From Notamacropus eugenii (Eukaryota > Chordata > Mammalia > Diprotodontia > Macropodidae): 64,000 nucleotides of DNA. The stretch lies in contig NC_092872.1 in assembly GCF_028372415.1 (NCBI RefSeq), positions 553,180,705-553,244,704 on the forward strand, given 5' to 3'. Shown in pieces: positions 43,615 through 54,568 of this stretch. Position 1 is the stretch's first letter; each line of letters opens with the position of its first letter. Made by a program: the position numbers and the translations under genes. The notes below the pieces were generated by a model. It was not told the origin of the DNA, made no database searches, and saw only the letters and a program-made list of their open reading frames with translations.

Positions 43615-46426
43615 AGCAATAATGGTAATAATAATAATATCTAAGCATTTAAAAATTTAGTTGAAAAATTCTTGGCAAAAAGCAAACCACTCGTTAGTAT
43701 GGCAAATGTTTAGAATGTAGGATTTTTCAGCAGTAGCTTTGAGAGCTTTCAGCACACAGATGGTGGGGGGAGGGTGGAAAGCTGGCTAGAAGAAATGGTA
43801 AGGGACCATTTGCTGGTGCTAGATACAGAACTTTGTTGCATTGTCCATATGCAGTTCTGTGGCAGAGTCTCAAGGCCAGAAGGCATCAGGGACCCTGGTC
43901 CTGGTTCCTGAGTAGAGAGGAGTACTTGTGGTTGCTCATGGGGGAGCACAGACCCTAGTCTCCATTCCAAGACATTGTGCATCATCAATAATTATGGCTT
44001 CAGAAGAGCAGAGGACCTGGTCACAGGTCCTAAGTCCAGGAAGAGTGCTAGCTCTTGTGGCTACAAGGGAACAAGGTAAAGACCTACATAAAGATCAGAG
44101 GACAGGCATGGAAATTAATGATCAAAGCTCTCCCTAGATCACACCACCTTGGAAGTACCAAAAACTACAAACTTGTTCTGAAAACAACTGCATGAAAAAA
44201 CCTGAATCTTAGGTCAGTGCCCCCTCATCCCTGAGAGGACAGCTGAACTTTAACATCAAGTTAAAAGTCAAGAAATAGACTGGAAAATGAGCAAACAACA
44301 ACAAAAGAACCTGAATGTAGAAAGTTACCATGGTGGCAAGAAAGATCAAAACACATACTCAGAAGCAGATAATGAAGTCAAACAGGTACATGAAAATTTT
44401 CGAAGAAAAATAGGAATTGCTCACAGGCCCAAAAAAGAATTCATGGAAGAGCTCAAAAATGATTTTATAAAATTAAATAAGAGAGGCTAGAAAAACTGGA
44501 AAGAGAAATGAGAGCTAGGCAAGAAAATCATAAAAAGAGAGTCAACAGCTTGTTAAAGGAGGCGCAAAATGAATATTAAAGAAAATAACACTTTAAAAAA
44601 CAGAATTGGCCAAGTATAAAAATATATACAATAATTCACTGAAGAAAAGAACTACTTAAGTTCTTTTAAGTTCTAAGAATTGGAATTAGTAAAAAAGAAA
44701 AAAAAAGGTACCAAAGCTCACTAAAGAAAATAACTCCTTAGAAATGAGAATTAGGCAAGTGGAAGCTAATGACTCTATGAAATACCAAAAACAATAAAAT
44801 AAAAACAGAGGAATGAAAAAATAGAAGAAAACGTGGAATAACTCATTGGAAAAACAACTGATCTGGAAAACAGAGCAAGGGGAGATAATTTAAGAATTGT
44901 TGGACTATCTGAAAACCATGAAAAAAAAGAGCCTACACATCATGTTTCAAGAAATTGTAAAAGAAAATTGCTCTGATATCTTAGAACCTGATGGTAAAAT
45001 AGAAATGGAAAGAATTCACTGATTACCTTCTAAAAGAGATTCCAAAATGAAAACTCCTAAAATTATTACAGCCAAATTTCAGAGCTCCTAGGTCAAGGAG
45101 AAAATATTGTAAACAGCCAGAAAAAATTAAAATATCATGTAGCCAAAGTCAAGATCATGCAAAATTTAACAGCTTCCACATTAAAAGATCAGAAGGATTG
45201 GAATATGATATTCTGAAAGGCAAAAGAGCTAAGATTACAATTAGGAATAATCTATTTAGCAAAGCTGAGTATAATACTTTGGGGGAGGAGGGGATGGAAT
45301 TTCAATAAAATAGAAGACTTTGAAGTATTCCTAATGAAAAGATCAGAGCTGAATAGAAAGCTCGACTTTCAAATGCAAGATCCAAAAGCATAAAAATATA
45401 AGCATGAAAGAGAAATCATAAGGGACTCAATAAAGTTAAAATGTTTACTTTCTAATATGGGAAAATGATAATTGTAACTCCTAAGAACTTTATCATTATT
45501 GGGACAATTAGAAGGGGTATACATAGACAGAGGCCTCAGGTATGAGTTAACTGTGATAAGATATTTCAAAAAAATAAAATGAAGGTGTGAGGAAAAGGAT
45601 GCACTGGGAGAAGGGGTAAGGGAGAGAAAGAATGGGGAAAATTATCTCACACAGAGGCATGAAAAGAAGTGCTTCTACAATGGAGGGGGAAAGAAGTAGC
45701 TTGAATTATACTCTCAGCAGAATTGGCCCAAAGAGGTAGTAACATATACATTTAGTTGGGTATAGAAACCTATCTTACCCTATGGGGAAGTAGGAGGGCA
45801 AAGGGAAGGGGAGGAAGATTGATAAAAGGGAGAACAGATTGTGGGAGGTCAGAAGCAGAAGAAACTTTTAAGAAGGGATGGGGTAAAAAGAGAAAGAGAA
45901 AAGGATAAGTAAGGGAAAAAAGAATGAAAATAAATACATAGTTAATAATTTTAACTGTGAATGTGAATGAGATGAATTCATTCATGAAATGGACGAAGGT
46001 AGAAAAATTGATTTAAAAAAAGAATCCAACTGTCTGCAGTTTACAAGAAACACACATGAAACAAACAGAGAGACAAACAGAGGAAAAATAAAGAGATAGA
46101 GCAGAATGTATTATGCTTCATCTGAGGTTAAAAAAAAGCAGGGGTAAAAGTGATGATTTCACAAAAAGCTAAAACAAAATAGACCTAATTAAAAGAGATA
46201 AGCAAAGGAAACTACATTTTGCTAAAAGGTACCACAGACAATGAAGTGTTCTCAAAACTAAACATATATGCAACAAACACCATAACATCTAAAGTCTTAA
46301 AGAAAAATTTAAACAATTTACAGGAGAAAATAGACAGAGAAACAGGGAACTTAAAATTTCCCTTCCCAGAATAAGGAAAAATGGATATGATTCACTTCTA
46401 AGGAAAACTTAATGGGAATAGAAAGG

Positions 46427-46522
46427 AGTATACCTTTTCCTCAGCTGTACATGGAACCTTCTTTTGGCCATAAAGTGTACCTTAAAAAGAAGGTTCCACA
46501 TACACCTGAGGAAAAGGTATGC
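46427..46522. repeat. Inverted repeat (about 40-bp arms, 17-bp loop)
   Basis: Left arm 46427-46466 (TATACCTTTTCCTCAG...GGAACCTTCTTTT) is L1 sequence. Right arm 46484-46522 is its reverse complement (AAGAAGGTTCCACAT...GAGGAAAAGGTATG) with only a few mismatches. The right arm lies inside the insertion that follows. Confidence 0.9.
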
Positions 46523-46980
46523 TTCTTAAAACCCAATTCACTCTGGAGCTCATAGACTGGACAAGTCCCACCCACCTAACACAGAGTGAATGTAATTACT
46601 AAATAGTAATTGTTTCTGTTTTACACAGGAACCCTAAGGGTCTTACCTTACCAGTCTGATATATTTTTTTTTTATTAAAGGGGCCATTCAAGTAACTATT
46701 TAAAGAAGTCTATTTATTGAATAAGTGTATCTCACTCAAAGTGAGAATGTGATAAGACATTAGCCTGAAAGGGTCAGGGTTTCCCATTGCATCCTGAGCC
46801 ATCTCCAGTCATCCTGATGAATATGAAGCCACTGGACCCAGATGGCTCAGGAGAAGAGAGTGAGGTTGGTGACCTTGCACAGCCCTCCCTCACTCAAATC
46901 AAAGTCAACTGCAAGTCATTTCATCATCTTGATGTCATGGTCCTCTTCCAGAACAAAGGACAAACACAACCAACAACACA
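46462..46980 (+). mobile_element. SINE-like insertion A sharing the LINE tail
   Basis: Interrupts the L1. A 13-bp target duplication (ACATGGAACCTTC at 46449 and ACATGAAACCTTC at 46981) brackets it. After the fold-back copy of L1 DNA comes CTCATAGACTGG (about 46554), then TTTCTGTTTTACACAGG, TTATTAAAGGGGCCATTC, CCATTGCATCCTGAGCCATCTCC, CCAGATGGCTCAGGAG, the GTGACCTTGCACAGCCC module and the tail GGTCCTCTTCCAGAACAAAGGACAAAC. Same family as insertion B. No tRNA head is recognised. Confidence 0.8.
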
Positions 46981-47527
46981 ACATGAAACCTTCACAAAAA
47001 TTAACCTTTTATTTGATCAGGAATACCTCACAGCCAGATATAGAAAAGCAGATATATTAAAGGCAATATTAAAGGCATCCTTTTCAGACCATAGAGCAAA
47101 AAATTATATCAATAATATGGAAACATATTTGAAAATATATTAGAAAATAAACAGCCTAATCCTAAAAATGAGTGGGCCAAGACACAAATCATAGAAACAG
47201 ATATTTCATTACAGAGATGGGCTGGCCCCAAAGTAGGGGAAAATGTATATCTCAATGCATATATCAATAAAACAGATAAAGAGTATATCAATGAATTGGG
47301 GATACAACTAAAAAAACTAAAAACAACAAATTAAAAATCCCCAATTAAACATCAAATTGGAAACCCTGAAAATCAAAGGAGAGATTAATAAAATTGGAAG
47401 TAATAAAACCACTGTACTAATAAATAAAAGTAGGAGCTGGTTTATGGAAAAAAACAGACATCATTGGATGAATCGATTTTAAGAAAAGATAGCCAAATTA
47501 CCAGCATTGAAAATTAAAAGGGTGAAT

Positions 47528-48225
47528 CTGTCTGTGTTCATCTTTCATTTTCGAAGACCATGACATCAGAGAAATGATGACATGACTTGCACTTGATTTT
47601 GTTTTGAGTGAAGGAGGGCTGTGCAAGGTCACCAAATTCACTTTCTCCTCCTGAGCCATCTGGGTCCAGTGACCAGATATTCATCAGAATGACTGGAGAT
47701 GGCCCAGGATGCGATGGGAGACCTTGGTCTTTTTAGGTACCCCCTTAGAAGGAGGTAATGCCCACTGAATGAATAGGCCTCTTTAAGGAGTAGTCCGGGA
47801 ATGACCCTTTTAATGAACAAAAGAAAAAAAGAAGCAAATCAAGCTGGTAGGGAAACAGAAACTGTTACTATTGATAATCACTGTAAGCCAGCCATTAAGT
47901 GGAGGTTGTACAGGAAGCTATTGTTGTGCAGCCTATGGGTTTCATAGTGCACTGAGTTTAAGGTTTTTGGAATAGGAAGGAAGGAACGAAGGAATGTAGG
48001 AAGGAAGGAAGGAAGGAAGGAAGGAAGGAAGGAAGGAAGGAAGGAAGGAAGGAAGGAAGGAAGGAAGGAAGGAAGGAAGGAAGGAAGGAAGGAAAGAAGG
48101 AAGCAAAATGGCCAGTAAACCCCAAAGGAAGGGGAGAAGGAGACAGAAGGGAGAGGATGAGCTGGGTTACCCAGTTAGCTGGGTCCCCATTCAGGCAGCT
48201 CAATCTATTCACAGTCTATGAGGAC
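47528..48225 (-). mobile_element. SINE-like insertion B, opposite orientation, with a GGAA array
   Basis: A perfect 13-bp target duplication TAAAAGGGTGAAT (47515-47527 and 48226-48238) brackets a 698-bp minus-strand insertion in the same L1. On the minus strand it starts GTCCTCATAGACTG, passes a (CCTT)n array, then TTTCTGTTTCCC, TTCATTAAAAGGGTCATTC, CCATCGCATCCTGGGCC and the shared 3' module, ending CTTCGAAAATGAAAGATGAACAC. Matches insertion A except for the array region. Confidence 0.85.
47977..48105. repeat. (GGAA)n microsatellite inside insertion B
   Basis: About 125 bp of GGAA units, nearly uninterrupted from 47999 to 48091. The antisense ORF encoding FLPS repeats is an artefact. Confidence 0.98.
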
Positions 48226-49493
48226 TAAAAGGGTGAATATAACAGTAGTGAAGATGAAATTAAGGCAGTCATTAGATGTTATCTTGCCTAATTATATGCC
48301 AATAAATCTGATAACCTAAGTGAAATGAATGTTTACAAAAATATGAATTGTTCAGATGAACAGAAAATAGAGTATTTAAATCACCCTATCTTAGGAAAAA
48401 AAGTTGAATAAAATATCAATGAGCTCCCTAAGAAAAAATCCCTTTGACCAGTTTGATTTATAAGTGAAATCAACCAAACATTTTCAACTTGGGAAAAAAA
48501 CAGGCAAAGAAGGAGTCCTTTGAAATTCTTTGTAGAGCAAAAATATGGTGCTGATAGCAAAACCAGGAAGAGCAAAAACAGGAAAAAAAATGTATAGACC
48601 AGTTTCTCTAATGAATATTGATGCAAAAAAATTTAAGTAAAATACTAACAAGGAGGTTATAGCTCTACATCACAAGGATCATTCAGTATGAACAAGTAGG
48701 ATTTATGTCAGAAATGCAAGGTTTATTCAAAATTAGGAAAACTATCAGTATAATTGACCATATCAATAACAAAACCAAAAGAAATCATACAACTATTTCA
48801 AGAGATACAGAAAAAAAGCTTTTGATAAAATACAAAAATCATTCCTATTTTTTAAAAGCATAGTAATCAATTGAGTTTTTCTTAAAATGATTAGTAGTAT
48901 CTATACCAAATTCTGTGCAAGCATTATCTATAATGGGAATATACTTGAAGCCTTGGATCAGGAGTAAAACAAAGATGCTTGTTATCACTACTATTTTTCA
49001 ATATTATACTAGAAATGTTAGCTTTAGAAATAAAAGAAAAAGGAATTAGAATAGGCAATGAGGAAAAAAAATTATCACTGTGCTGCTGATGTAATGTTAT
49101 ATTTTGGAGAATTCTAGAGAATCAACTTTTAAAAAGTACTTGAAATAATTAACAACTTTAGTGAAGTTGCAGAACATTAAATAAACCCATATAAAGCATT
49201 AGCATTTCTATATACGACCAACAAACCCTAGCAGCAAGAGATAGAAAGAGAAATTCTATTTAAAATCACTGTAAACAATCTAAAATACTTGGGAGTACAC
49301 CTGCCAAGACAATCCCAGGAACTATATGAACCTCATTAAAAAATACTTTTCACACAAATTAAGTCAGATCTAAACGATTGGAAAAAATATCAATTGCTCA
49401 TGAATAGGCCAAGCCAATATAATAAAAATGACTGTTCTGCCAAAACTAACTTACTTATTCAGTGCTATACCAAGCAATCTACCATATGTGTGT

Positions 49494-49545
49494 ATATACA
49501 TATATATGTGTGTGTGTATGTATGTATGTATGAGAGAGAGAGAAC
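49494..49545. repeat. TATG/TG simple repeat with GA run
   Basis: Lies at the junction between the truncated L1 and an antisense L2. Confidence 0.9.
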
Positions 49546-50390
49546 ATTCCAGTCATGGGACACACAAAGTAAAAATGCACAGAGTGTGTATGTGGAGGGA
49601 ATAGAATATTTCATACAGGAAACAGCAAGGATGCATATGTGAAAGGGAGCAAAGATAGAAAAGAGACAAATTATGAAGAGTTTTAAAAGTGTGATAATTT
49701 TGTATTTAATCCTCGAGATGATAGGAAGCCACTGATGTTTAGTAACTAAAGGGGTAACATGGTTAGCCTTCCGCTTTAGGAAAATCAGTTTGACATTTGA
49801 GTGGAGAATGGACTGAAATGGGAAAAAATTTGAGGTCAAGAGACCAGTCAGAAAACTAGTGCAATAATCCAGGCATGAAGTGATGAGAGCCTATACCAGG
49901 GTGTTGGTTGTTTGAATGCAGAGAAGGGATTATAAAGGAAAGATCTGAAAGTAAAATAACAGAATTCAGTGAGTGGCTAAGAGTAAGGAGTCAAAGATGA
50001 TTCTGGGATTGCAAGAAGGGAGGGTATTGGGGGAATGATAATGATTTTGTTTTGACCATGTTGCATTATAGGATATCCAGTTTGAGGTGTCCATTAGGAA
50101 GTTGATAATATAAGACTGGAGATCAGCAGAGAGGATAGAGTCAAATAAATAAATCAAAGAACTGTCTATAATTGTCCAGGGAGTTGAAATCATTGAGTAA
50201 AGTAGTATAAATGGACATGAGGATAGGACCTAGGACAGTGACTTGGGGGAATCCCCTAGTTAGAGGATGTAACCTAGAAGATCTAGAAAGGAAAACTAGG
50301 AGAAAGCTTTATCATGAAAATCTAGAGAGAAGAAATGATCCAGAAGAAAATAATCAACATTATCAAAATTTACAAATACTGCATCATATA
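49546..50390 (-). mobile_element. L2 LINE fragment
   Basis: Antisense L2 in good order: GATGATAGGAAGCCACTGATG, AGTGCAATAATCCAGGCATGAAGTGATGAGAGCC, CAAAGATGATTCTGGG, GACCATGTTGCATTATAGG, GACTGGAGATCAGCAGAGAGG, GGACCTAGGACAGTGACTTGGGGG. Confidence 0.8.
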
Positions 50391-50479
50391 TAGCTATCTG
50401 TGTTATATAGGTACAGATACATAAGTTATTACAAGAACTTCTATCAAACGAAGATTTGGTCAATCATGTAAAATACACT

Positions 50480-50672
50480 TAGAGATATAAAATCAGGGTT
50501 GAAAGGAACCTTAGCCATTGTTCCTCCAAACCAATCTGGTTACAGAAAAATTAATAATGGCTCAGAGAAAGGAGACTTCTCTGACATCACACAGGTAGGA
50601 AATAATAGGTCTTGAACTTAAATCTCTTCAGAATCTGGCTTGTTTTTCACTACATCACATGGTTTTCTATAA
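50480..50672 (-). mobile_element. Old MIR-like SINE
   Basis: ATCAGGGTTGAAAGGAACCTTAGCC, AATGGCTCAGAGAAAGG, GAACTTAAATCTCTTCAG, TTCACTACATCACATGG. Confidence 0.6.
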
Positions 50673-51206
50673 TCTAGGTTTCCACTAACTTCCAAAATCT
50701 TTAAATAAATAGTACTTTTAAGGGGTTAGGTGAGAGGAGTGGATAATAGAAAGAATGAATGAAAATAAATTGTCCAGGGAAATAGTTTTTGAAAAGAAAT
50801 AGAACACTTGGAAAAAGAATTTGGTATTTGTGGATGAAATTTACTTCCTAGTAAGTATATTTGTGTATATCAGTATATCAGCAGCCTAGGTATAGTCCTT
50901 TGTAAATAGGTCTTATATGTAAATCCCTTTTAAATGTGGGGTAAAAAACCCAAACCTATGGAGTTTCTATCTAAATTCATTTAAAACTGAACAAATGACC
51001 TTCTTGGATAGAAGTGCTGACTGAAGATAGGTAAGTCAGACTGGAAAATTTCATAAAATCCCTATAAGCTTTGAGATTCTGTTATCCTATATAAAGAGCA
51101 TTGTCACTCTTGCTAACTCAACACAATTAACAAAATGCTAAATAATCATGGGGTTTGTATCATATCAACATCAAAACAAATATTTTGAAGCAAAAAAATC
51201 AGGACA
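50673..51206. other. Unique AT-rich stretch
   Basis: No gene or repeat family recognised. Confidence 0.4.
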
Positions 51207-51230
51207 GTGTGTGTATGTGTGTGTGTATGC

Positions 51231-51264
<34 letters not shown>

Positions 51265-51346
51265 AAGAGAGAGAGAAAAGAGAGAGAGACAGAGACAGAG
51301 AGAGAGAGAGAGACAGAGAGAGAGAGAGACAGAGAGACAGAGAGAC

Positions 51347-51403
<57 letters not shown>

Positions 51404-51408
51404 GAATG
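51207..51408. repeat. (TG)n followed by a long (GA)n/(GACA) purine array
   Basis: TG to about 51252, then about 155 bp of GA and GACAGA units. Overlapping RE- and SL-repeat ORFs are artefacts. Confidence 0.98.
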
Positions 51409-51892
51409 AATGTTAAGTTTTCCTGCCCCATCCCAAATCAGGGCAGAGGACACATATGATTAGTGAAATAGCAGGAACCTCTAAATAGGGCTCTGATCAC
51501 AGGAGAGGGCCTGGAACAAACTCCATATGAAATAATAACACTTCATTTTACACTGCCTCACACAGGGAGCCTTTCCACATTTGGCAGTATCCAACAAAAT
51601 AGTGATCCAAGTTTCACTGCAAAGCAATGATCAACACTTTCAGTTCCCAAGTCTTTTTGCTTAGGTGCCATTTTGTCCCCCAATGGTCTCTATTTTTTTG
51701 TTAATAGACAAAAGAGATTGAATATAGTAAAAAGAGCATAGGATTTGAAATCAAAGGCCCTGAGTTTGTATGTGCATTTTGCCACCTGATGTCTATGGTC
51801 TTTGATCAATACTCCACCTTTTGTTTCTTGGATTTCTTTTCTATAAAGTTAGGGGCCAGAGTATTTAGAAGAGGCAACCTCTGTATTCTCTA

Positions 51893-52045
51893 GAGGCAGC
51901 TAGGTGGCATAGTTATTGTAGTCACTTACCCTGTCTACGTCAGTTTTTTCAATGGTGAAATGAAAATAAGGGTTGTGGTAAAGATCATATGAAATAATAT
52001 TTGTAAAGCATTTTTTTCACAGTATTTGGCATAAAGAAGGCACTT
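51893..52045 (+). mobile_element. tRNA-derived SINE with LINE-like tail
   Basis: GAGGCAGCTAGGTGGCATAG, GTAAAGATCATATGAAATAATATTTGTAAAGC, ATTTGGCATAAAGAAGGCAC. The central part is shortened. A TTCC-rich tail follows to 52110. Confidence 0.75.
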
Positions 52046-52169
52046 AAATCATTTTCCTTCCTTTCCACCTTCCTTCTTCCCTTTCTTCCTTCCCCTTTCC
52101 CCTTGTTTCTTCCTTCTCATAACAGGAGGCAGTGTGCTACAGAGAAAAGACACAGAACCGGAAATCAAG

Positions 52170-52175
<6 letters not shown>

Positions 52176-52247
<72 letters not shown>

Positions 52248-52248
52248 A
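52176..52248. repeat. (GA)n/(GACA) array
   Basis: About 72 bp of AG with ACAG interruptions. Confidence 0.97.
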
Positions 52249-52840
52249 CGGAGAACATCTCTGTTCCTCGTCAATTTTGAAGATTTGAACAGTTCAGTTA
52301 AATAAGGATGTATGAAATGTCGACTTTGTGTTACTGATGTGAGACACAAAATCGGAACAGTCCCTACGTGCATCTTTTACTCCAACAGAGGAGCAAAGGT
52401 AATCACTTTCTAAACCTGTAAAAAGAGATTATTGGACTATATCAAGGAAACATTTTTTTTCTTTAGAAGGTAAAAAGTTACTCTGAGTCTTCCTCAGTTC
52501 ACAGAAAACCACTAGTCTTGAAAATTTTATAAATGTATTGATATTATTATATCTTCCACATATTACCCAAAAGACATGTTAACTGATGGGTACTGATATC
52601 TGACAAATCAGAAATTTATTGCTTGTTTGTATTGAACCATAAACCGATATTATTAACAAAATCAGATTCTAGTTGGCATGTTTAAAAAAGCTGTATTTTT
52701 TGTGTGTGTCCTTCTAGGTCAGTAAAAGCCATAAGAAGCTTGACAACTGAACATTCCTCATGTTTGAATTAGATGATTTAAGGACCAAGTCTAAAAGTCC
52801 ATGATTACGTGATTACCCAGGAAGTTTAAAAATCCCCATT
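52249..52840. other. Unique AT-rich stretch
   Basis: No gene or repeat family recognised. Confidence 0.4.
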
Positions 52841-52844
52841 CATT

Positions 52845-53535
52845 TCCTATTCAAGAAATATTTATTAATTATCAACTACATGCAGAGTGCTGCGCTAGTA
52901 CTGAAGCAAGATAAAAAAATAAATAAATAAACTTTCCCCCAATGGTTTTTATAATCTAGTAGAAAAATAAAATGTAAATGTAGATAACTATAATGAACAA
53001 TAATACATGATAATTACAGAGTAGTGAAGCAGCATTCTCTGAGAACCTAGTAGGAATTTTATTTATCACCAACAGGAGGAATCAAGGAAAGGCTTAGTGT
53101 AGAAAGGTACCATGTGGGTGAAAATTTAAAATCTTACGGTTCTGAATTGGTTGTGTTTGAATGGATGGTTAGGAATTGAAAACGTGAGGAGGGAAAGAGA
53201 GAGGCATCCCAAGCATGGGGAACAAAGTGAGAAATTGCAGAGAGCTAGGAGACAATGGATATTTTAGAGGGAAGTGATATAGTCTACTTTAGCCTGAGTA
53301 TTAAAATGTGTGGAACTGAGTAACATGAATAGGCTGGAAAGGAAAGTGGATTTAAGATTGTGGAGGGCCTTGAAAGCTAGGCAAAGGTGTTTGGAACTTA
53401 CTCCTTAGGCAGTAAGGAATTGCTGATGATTTTTAAGCAGAGGATGAATATGGCCAGTTCTATGCACAAGAAAGGTTTTTCTGACAGTTTAAAAGAGGGA
53501 CGGAAAGGGTGAGTGGAGGCTGGGTGCCTTATCAT
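52845..53535 (-). mobile_element. L2-type LINE 3' part
   Basis: Antisense: AAGAAATATTTATTAATTATC, GCAGAGTGCTGCGC, GAAAGGCTTAGTGTAG, GGCATCCCAAGCATGGGG, GATTGTGGAGGGCCTTGAAAGCTAGG, AGTAAGGAATTGCTGATG. Confidence 0.65.
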
Positions 53536-54325
53536 GAGGCTAATCAGTGCCCCAAGATAATAATGATCACCTCATTTTATGCAAATAAATGCATTCATCA
53601 ACAAGTACTGAATAAGAATAGTCAACTGCCATGTTAAAATCCTAATTAAAATAATCATAACAGTGCTCACTTCTTTGGTACTTTAGAGTTCACAAAGCAT
53701 TTTCCTCTCAGGGATACTGTGAGCTGGAAGGAGCAAATACAGAATGCATTAGAAGTAACCTGAAAATTTAATCAACAAGCATTTATTAAGAAGTTACTAT
53801 ATAGTCTGTAGACAATAGTTATCCCAGTTATGATTCTGATAATGGTAATGGCTTTATCAATGGGATATTTTAAATTTTAAAATTGCATTCACTTCTAATA
53901 GACAATCGTCATTTCAGGACTTTCAGTCTAATTTTAGAAGTAGTCATTTGAATAGGGCTCACATCATACTTTTTCCTTTCCAGAGGCCCCATTTCCTTTC
54001 ATTTACTAAACATTAGTTATTATGTCCGATGAGCAAGCACCTTTTCAATAACACTCTTAGAAGCACTGACATAATGTCATCATCTTTTTGCCAAATGGAA
54101 GATTTTTCATGATTCCTCAGGATATTAGTAGCTCAGACCACATTAGAAAGTGGTTAAGGAGTTAAAGGCATATGAGGAGAAGGTCATCCATCATCAAGAA
54201 AACTAAGAAAAATAAAATTAAGATAGAATATTGTAGAATAATGGAAATGACCCCAAACTTGAAGTCAGTAGAGACTTGGGTTTAAATTCCCTCTTTGACA
54301 CTTAATAGCTCTGCAGTCATGAGGC
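53536..54325. other. Mostly unique stretch
   Basis: A short antisense L2 tail near 53768-53815 (CAACAAGCATTTATTAAG) and MIR-like traces at 54245-54320. Otherwise unassigned. Confidence 0.4.
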
Positions 54326-54327
54326 AT

Positions 54328-54568
54328 CTAATTGTTGTTGTTCCATCATGTCCAACCTTTCATCACCTTATTTGAGGTTTTCTTGGTGAAGATACTGGAG
54401 TGATTTGTAATTTTTCTTCTCTAGCTCATTTTTTAGATGAGGAAACTGAGGCAAACAGGGTTAAGTGGCTTGGCCAGAGTCATACAACTAGTAAATGTCT
54501 GAGGCCAGATGAGTCTTTCTCATTCCATGCCCAGCACTCTAACCACTGCTCCGCCTAGCTGCCCTACC
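54328..54568 (-). mobile_element. Marsupial tRNA-derived SINE
   Basis: GTTGTTGTTCCATCATGTCC, TTGAGGTTTTCTTGGTGAAG, GAGGAAACTGAGGCAAACAGGG, GCTCCGCCTAGCTGCCC. Nearly full length. Confidence 0.9.

Larger units (their letters stand above)
43745..49475 (+). mobile_element. Marsupial L1 LINE, decayed, with two insertions and no 3' end
   Basis: The 5' UTR-like part (43745-44285) is followed by ORF1 (about 44287-45400): an M-S-K-Q-Q-Q-K-N start, a coiled-coil region rich in K/E, then GLSENHEKKEPTH and ILEPDGKIEMERIH. A long purine-rich inter-ORF region follows, then ORF2 from about 45990. Endonuclease-like words lie near 46150-46300, and reverse-transcriptase blocks near 48300-49300 (IDHINNKTKRNHT, QDACYHYYFSILY-type remnants). 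Both frames hold many stops and frameshifts. The element stops near 49475 at a TATG simple repeat, losing the ORF2 C-terminus and 3' UTR. Inactive. Confidence 0.8.

Noticed and set aside
46787-47143. 118-codon ORF beginning MHPEPSPVILMNMKP
   Set aside because: Starts in SINE-like insertion A and ends in the L1; a chance frame across the junction.
47958-48212. 84-codon ORF with FLPS repeats
   Set aside because: Translation of the GGAA array inside insertion B.
49465-49839. 124-codon antisense ORF
   Set aside because: Runs through the simple repeat at the L1/L2 junction and the L2 relic; not a gene.
51148-51459. Overlapping ORFs of 84-103 codons rich in RE or SL repeats
   Set aside because: They are frames through the TG/GA microsatellite; low-complexity translation, no gene.
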